Below, piece after piece: positions 6,335 through 11,090 of a stretch of 11,090 nt of DNA. Under the pieces are notes generated by a model that was not told the DNA's origin, made no database searches, and worked only from the letters and a program-made list of their open reading frames with translations. A program made the position numbers and the translations under genes. Source of the stretch: JBPCOB01 sp051000715 (lineage in GTDB: Bacteria; Actinomycetota; Actinomycetes; JALYNC01); contig JBPCOB010000260.1 in assembly GCA_051000715.1 (NCBI GenBank), forward strand, positions 1 through 11,090. The letters are read 5' to 3'. Every line of letters starts with the position of its first letter. Position 1 is the first letter of the stretch.

Positions 6335-8707
6335 TCAGGCGGTCGAGCGACGCGGCAGAAGCCGGGCGCGCAGTCGGGCGGCGGCGAGGTCGGCGGCGTC
6401 CAGCACGCCACCGGCGGCGCCGACTGCCGAGCCGGCCAGCCGCAGGCTCGACAGTGGGAGCAGGCGCGCCTGCCAGCGCCGGGTGCGGGTCGCCCGGTCG
6501 CTGAGCGCCGCCCGCACCTGCAGCATGGCGGTGCGCAGGTCACCGACATCGGCGGGGTCCCGGGCGTAGCGGGCTCGCTCTTCGGCCCGTACGACGAGCC
6601 GGACCGCTTCGGCGGCGGCACCGCCCAGCCCGGCCGCGTGTACGAGCCGGCTCCCCGCGGCCCGCGGCGAGTCGCTCGGTGACCACGGGTGCCCGAAGTC
6701 GCCGACGTCGTCGCGCAGCTCGGCCCAGGCTGCATGGGCGCGCTCCACCGTCGTACCGGCGCGAGCCCAACGGCGTCGCCGGACAACCGCGCGGGTCAGC
6801 GGCGGGTAGACCGCCAGCAGCACGATCAGCAGCCCGAGCAGGGGCAGCCGCAACGGCGGGCCGGTAGAACGGGGCCGGTCAGCGGTCGGTGGCGTCGGTG
6901 CGGTCGCGGCTTCGGCGTCGGTCAGGCGATCCCGCTTTCGTTCGACGCCGTTCGTGCCGGAAAGGGCGCCGGACGCGCCCGGGCCGGTGCTTGGCCCGGC
7001 TCCGCCCTGGGGTGTCTGAGCGCCGGCGGTTCCGGTGTAGCTGGGCACGTCCGCCCTGCCTTCGCCCAGCGGCGTCGGCTCGAACCGCAGCCAGCCGGCG
7101 CCTTCGAAGTAGAGCTCCGGCCATGAGTGGGCGTCGGCCTCGGTGATCTTCCAGCTGCCGTCGGCCTGCCGCTGGCCGTGGGTGAACCCGATCGCCACCC
7201 GGGCGGGGATCTGGGCGACCCGGGCGAAGATCGCCATGGCGGCCGCGAACTGCTCGCAGTACCCCCGCCGGCCCTCGAGGAAGTTGACCAGGTCGTTGTC
7301 GCTGTTGCCGGCCGGAACCGACAGGTCGTACCGGAAGTCGCGGAAGTAGTCCTGGATCGCCACCGCCTTGGAGTACGCGTCGGGCTGACCCGCGGTGATC
7401 GAAGCCACGGTGGCGCCGATCTGCCCTGGCAGGTCGGGGAGCGTGAGGAACGGGTCGAGCCTCGAGTCCGGCGCCGGCGCGCTCTTGAGCTGCTCGGGGG
7501 TGGGGCTGACGCGGCGGCTGACGACGTCGTAGTTCATCCGTCGGGTGCTGGACCGGATCGAGAAGATCGTGTCGGTGGACCGGTCGTAGTTCCAGCTCTT
7601 GACCTTGACGTTCGTGGCCGGGAAGGGCACCGGCAGCCAGTGCACGTCGAGGGAGCTGCCGACCTTGACCGTGCTGTCCACCTTGCTGCTGGCCGCGGTG
7701 GTCAGCCCGTCCGGTGCCGGTAGCCGGCCCTTGGGGATCTTGGTGTCCTTCGACACCGACAGCGAGGACTCCGACCAGGTGGAGCCGTCGAAGAGGTCGA
7801 GCGCAGCCATCCGCAGGTAGCCGGGGTTCTGATCGGAGGTGGTGAGCCGCATCAGCTCCCTGGGGTTCGGCGCCTGCAGGTAGCCCTTGAGTCTCACGAT
7901 CGGGTTGTACGTGGCGACCGTGTTGGAGCCGTTGGCCACCGGCAGCCCATTGCCCCCACCGCCGAGCAGGCCCGGGTGCAGCCCGGGAACCAGGGCCGGT
8001 ACGACGAGGGCCACGCCCAGGGCGGCCACCCCGATCCGGCGGCCGATCACGGTCAGCGGGGAGGAATCGCCGTACTCGAAGGCGTACGCCGTGGGTGCGT
8101 TTGCGGCTTGTCGGCCGCCGAGCGAGCGGCCCCAGCGGGCCAGCCGGTCGCGGCTGTCGGCCAGCAGCAGCGCGAGGTAGCCGATGCCGCCCAGCAGGAA
8201 CGGCAGCACACCGACGCCTTCGGGCACCACGGCCGCGGGTACGGCGAAGAGCGCGAGCAGCGGCAGGCCCGCCAGGGAGGCGCGCCGCAGGGTGACGGCC
8301 AGCAGGTCCACGACCATGGCTACCGCCGCGACACCGACGACCGTGATGAGAAGCAGTCCCGCGTGCGAAGGCACCGGAGGGGCGAGCAACCTCATGTCGG
8401 AGAAGCCCGAGGTCACCTGCTCGCGCAAGCTGGCGATCGCGGCCGGGCCGGGGATGGCCCGCCCGATCGCCGGCTCGCCGGCGAAGACCACGGTGACATA
8501 TCCCAGTACGCCGACCGCGGCGAGCACCGGAGTGAGGAAGACCGGCAGGCCGGACCGGCGACTCAGCTCGCCGATGCCGGCCACGACGGCAATGACACCG
8601 AACACCGGCCACAGCCAGGCGAGGCTGTCGAACACCGCCCCGAGCGCGGCCGAGGCCAGCAGGGTGGCCACCGCGGAGAAGACCGCCAGACGGGTCCGAT
8701 TATTCAT
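6335..8707 (-). CDS. TgpA-like membrane transglutaminase with C-terminal DUF4129-like region
   Basis: A 790-aa membrane enzyme. Six to seven hydrophobic helices lie at about residues 6-26, 29-46, 55-76, 116-138, 147-165, 167-184 and 226-244. A large region at about 250-615 follows, expected outside the membrane, then a single helix at about 619-642 and a cytosolic, Arg-rich C-terminal domain resembling DUF4129. The transglutaminase-like core contains RGYCEQFAAAMAIFAR (C484), DAHSWPELYF (H527) and LRFEPTP (E543). The 43- and 16-residue spacings match the C404-H448-D464 triad I recall for Pseudomonas TgpA, with Glu in place of Asp. The linker at 555-615 is Gly/Thr/Pro-rich and probably disordered. 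The start is ATG 8707, with GGAGGAG 7 nt upstream; it overlaps the DUF58 stop by 4 nt (ATGA). The family is linked to the cell envelope; its substrate is unknown and it could be a protease or peptide hydrolase rather than a cross-linker. Confidence 0.92.
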   Translation of the reverse strand: MNNRTRLAVFSAVATLLASAALGAVFDSLAWLWPVFGVIAVVAGIGELSRRSGLPVFLTPVLAAVGVLGYVTVVFAGEPAIGRAIPGPAAIASLREQVTSGFSDMRLLAPPVPSHAGLLLITVVGVAAVAMVVDLLAVTLRRASLAGLPLLALFAVPAAVVPEGVGVLPFLLGGIGYLALLLADSRDRLARWGRSLGGRQAANAPTAYAFEYGDSSPLTVIGRRIGVAALGVALVVPALVPGLHPGLLGGGGNGLPVANGSNTVATYNPIVRLKGYLQAPNPRELMRLTTSDQNPGYLRMAALDLFDGSTWSESSLSVSKDTKIPKGRLPAPDGLTTAASSKVDSTVKVGSSLDVHWLPVPFPATNVKVKSWNYDRSTDTIFSIRSSTRRMNYDVVSRRVSPTPEQLKSAPAPDSRLDPFLTLPDLPGQIGATVASITAGQPDAYSKAVAIQDYFRDFRYDLSVPAGNSDNDLVNFLEGRRGYCEQFAAAMAIFARVAQIPARVAIGFTHGQRQADGSWKITEADAHSWPELYFEGAGWLRFEPTPLGEGRADVPSYTGTAGAQTPQGGAGPSTGPGASGALSGTNGVERKRDRLTDAEAATAPTPPTADRPRSTGPPLRLPLLGLLIVLLAVYPPLTRAVVRRRRWARAGTTVERAHAAWAELRDDVGDFGHPWSPSDSPRAAGSRLVHAAGLGGAAAEAVRLVVRAEERARYARDPADVGDLRTAMLQVRAALSDRATRTRRWQARLLPLSSLRLAGSAVGAAGGVLDAADLAAARLRARLLPRRSTA

Positions 8708-10017
8708 CGGGGTTCTCCTCCGGAAGCCACGACGGGGTCGCTTCCCTCAAACGTACGGCGAGCGGCACTGGTTCCAGCCTGCGGCCACACCGCCCCTAAC
8801 GAGGTGCCGTGCCGCACCGGCAGCACCCGCCAGCCGGCGGCCCGCAGCAACCGCGCCCTCGCGGTGAAGGCGGTGGCCGCCTCGGCGCGCGCCCGGGCAC
8901 CGAGCGTCGCCCAGGTCGAGGTGTCGAGCAGGATCGCGACACCAGCGGTCGCGGTGCGACGCAGCCGGCTGAGCAGCTCGGCCTCGTCGGGGTCGAGCCG
9001 GCCGAGCACGACCACGAGCAGCCCGTCGCCGCTGGCCCGGCGGGCGCCGGTCAACGCGGTGCCGAGGGAGGGCCGCCCCGTCGGGGCAACGACCGCGAGG
9101 GCGTCGAGGAGCAGGCTCTCCGCCGTACCGCTGCCGAGGCCCGGTGCATCGCCGGTGACGTCACCGTCACCGGTCACCAGCCGGATCAGATAGCCACTGC
9201 GGGACAGGTGGACGCCGACCGAGGCGGCGGCGCTGACGGACCACTCAAAGGACGAGCCGGGACCGTCGCCGCGGTGCGCGTCCTCCCGGGTGTCCAGCAG
9301 CACGGCCGCCCGGCTCTGCCACGGCTGCTCCTCACGGCGCACCATCAGCTCGCCGTAGCGCGCGGTCGAGCGCCAGTGCACCCGGCGCAGGTCGTCTCCC
9401 TGGCGGTACTCCCGGGTGGCTACGTCGTCCTCGCCGGCGCTCGACACCGATCGAGCCCGGCTCTCGCCCGCGCCGGCCCACTCGCCGCGCAGTCGCACGG
9501 GGGGCAACGAGGTGATCTGCGGCGTCACCACCAGCGAGTCGACGGCCGCGAAGGAGCGGTTGAGCTCGCACAGCCCGAACGGATCGGCCAGCCGGACCGA
9601 CAGCGGCCCGATGCGGTAACGGCCACGTAGGTCGGATCGCACCGGGTAGGAGACCTCGCGGACGCCCTGCGACTCCACCCGGTCCAGGACGAACCGCGGC
9701 CGGCCACCGAGCACGTAGGGCAGCGTGTCCTCGACCAGCAGTACGCCGGTGGGCAACCGCGAGACGTTCTCCAGCCGGAGCACCACCGAGGCGGCCTGGC
9801 CGGCCGGCACCCGCGGCGGGTTCAGCCGGCGGGTGCAGGACAGCCGGTAGCGGGTCCGGTAAACAACCGCCAACGCCACGGCAGGGAGCGCGAGCAGAAA
9901 GACGCCGACCCGCAGCAGGTCGCGCTCGCCGAGCCCGAGCGCGCACATCGTCGAAGCGACGCCGGCGGCGACGAAGCTGCGGCCCCGGGTGGTGAGCCCG
10001 GCGAGGGCGCGGCGCAT
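8704..10017 (-). CDS. DUF58 domain protein (vWA-like partner of MoxR)
   Basis: A 437-aa membrane-anchored protein. Two hydrophobic helices at about residues 14-30 and 35-53 follow a short basic N-terminus (MRRALAGLTTRGRSF). A beta-rich region at 55-175 includes DPFGLCELNRSF. The diagnostic DUF58 block REYRQGDDLRRVHWRSTAR lies at 203-221. The rest looks like a von Willebrand A-type fold: AAVLLDTRED at 237-246 occupies the place of the metal site, but the residues do not give a canonical DxSxS, so metal binding is uncertain. DUF58 proteins are regular partners of MoxR ATPases. Its ATG (10017) directly follows the moxR TAG with no gap and has only a weak GGGCGGGG further upstream, so it probably depends on translation of moxR. 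It overlaps the transglutaminase start by 4 nt. Confidence 0.93.
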   Translation of the reverse strand: MRRALAGLTTRGRSFVAAGVASTMCALGLGERDLLRVGVFLLALPAVALAVVYRTRYRLSCTRRLNPPRVPAGQAASVVLRLENVSRLPTGVLLVEDTLPYVLGGRPRFVLDRVESQGVREVSYPVRSDLRGRYRIGPLSVRLADPFGLCELNRSFAAVDSLVVTPQITSLPPVRLRGEWAGAGESRARSVSSAGEDDVATREYRQGDDLRRVHWRSTARYGELMVRREEQPWQSRAAVLLDTREDAHRGDGPGSSFEWSVSAAASVGVHLSRSGYLIRLVTGDGDVTGDAPGLGSGTAESLLLDALAVVAPTGRPSLGTALTGARRASGDGLLVVVLGRLDPDEAELLSRLRRTATAGVAILLDTSTWATLGARARAEAATAFTARARLLRAAGWRVLPVRHGTSLGAVWPQAGTSAARRTFEGSDPVVASGGEPR

Positions 10018-11022
<1,005 letters not shown>

Positions 11023-11029
11023 GTGGGAG

Positions 11030-11057
11030 TCCTCCTGAGCGAGCCCGGTCAGGAGGA
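11030..11057 (-). promoter_or_regulatory. moxR leader inverted repeat covering the ribosome binding site
   Basis: On the + strand TCCTCCTGA (11030-11038) and TCAGGAGGA (11049-11057) form a perfect 9-bp inverted repeat around a 10-nt spacer. In the moxR transcript the 3' arm carries the AGGAGG Shine-Dalgarno, 8 nt before the GTG start, and the 5' arm is an exact anti-Shine-Dalgarno. If transcription begins upstream of 11057, the hairpin would hide the ribosome binding site of the first gene in a translationally coupled operon. An alternative is a DNA operator. The transcription start cannot be placed, because only 33 more bases (11058-11090) are visible and they show no convincing promoter. 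Confidence 0.55.
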
Positions 11058-11090
11058 GAGTCTGCCACCGCGCGTCCCGGCGGGCACCAC

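Noticed and set aside
6323..6345. CGACC / GGTCG inverted repeat at the convergent junction as a bidirectional terminator.
   Set aside because: Only 5 bp with a 13-nt loop, no T-run on either strand, and it reaches into the transglutaminase coding end.
11058..11090. mraZ-type operator repeats or a divergent promoter at the right edge.
   Set aside because: No TGGG-type repeats and no convincing -10/-35 were seen in the remaining 33 bases. A neighbouring mraZ is only an expectation from gene order in relatives.

Overview
The window is very GC-rich, with strong third-position G/C, GTG starts beside ATG, and gene families typical of actinomycetes: a SAV_6107-type HEPN protein, an actinobacterial DnaE2, a DUF3040 membrane protein and a MoxR/DUF58/transglutaminase operon. 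From memory, the order dnaE2 - dinB - DUF3040 facing a transglutaminase-DUF58-MoxR operon fits the flank of the cell-division (dcw/mraZ) region in Micromonosporaceae (Micromonospora, Salinispora and relatives). That assignment is inference. No RNA gene, insertion sequence, CRISPR array, phage gene or origin was seen.

Left half, + strand (1-5685): a mutagenic DNA-repair operon. It opens with the last codons of an upstream gene, probably a DUF6504 protein. A 153-residue HEPN-domain protein overlaps it, then comes the error-prone polymerase DnaE2 (1255 aa), and 84 nt later the Y-family polymerase DinB (422 aa). The genes overlap or nearly touch and look co-transcribed. DnaE2 is the C-family translesion polymerase; DinB can insert bases opposite, or extend past, lesions. 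The 84-nt gap holds a 28-codon ORF that starts one base after the dnaE2 stop and ends in an ATGA overlap with the dinB start.

Middle (5686-6334): a 205-nt intergenic stretch with two possible hairpins behind dinB and a tentative promoter, followed by a small two-helix DUF3040 membrane protein with a strong Shine-Dalgarno. It converges with the next operon across only 48 nt.

Right half, - strand (11022 to 6335): a tightly packed operon reading MoxR AAA+ ATPase, then DUF58 protein, then a TgpA-like membrane transglutaminase, with a 0-nt gap and a 4-nt ATGA overlap. By family knowledge, the cytosolic MoxR ATPase probably remodels a complex containing the vWA-like DUF58 protein, and the transglutaminase has an extracytoplasmic Cys-His-acid catalytic domain. 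Together they suggest a cell-envelope assembly or maintenance role. The moxR leader holds a perfect 9-bp inverted repeat whose 3' arm contains the gene's Shine-Dalgarno. This possible translational switch is the most distinctive non-coding signal in the window.

The best candidates for something undescribed are the moxR leader hairpin, the small ORF linking dnaE2 to dinB, the HEPN protein with an R-x4-H motif in a translesion operon, and a clamp-binding-like hexapeptide in DnaE2.
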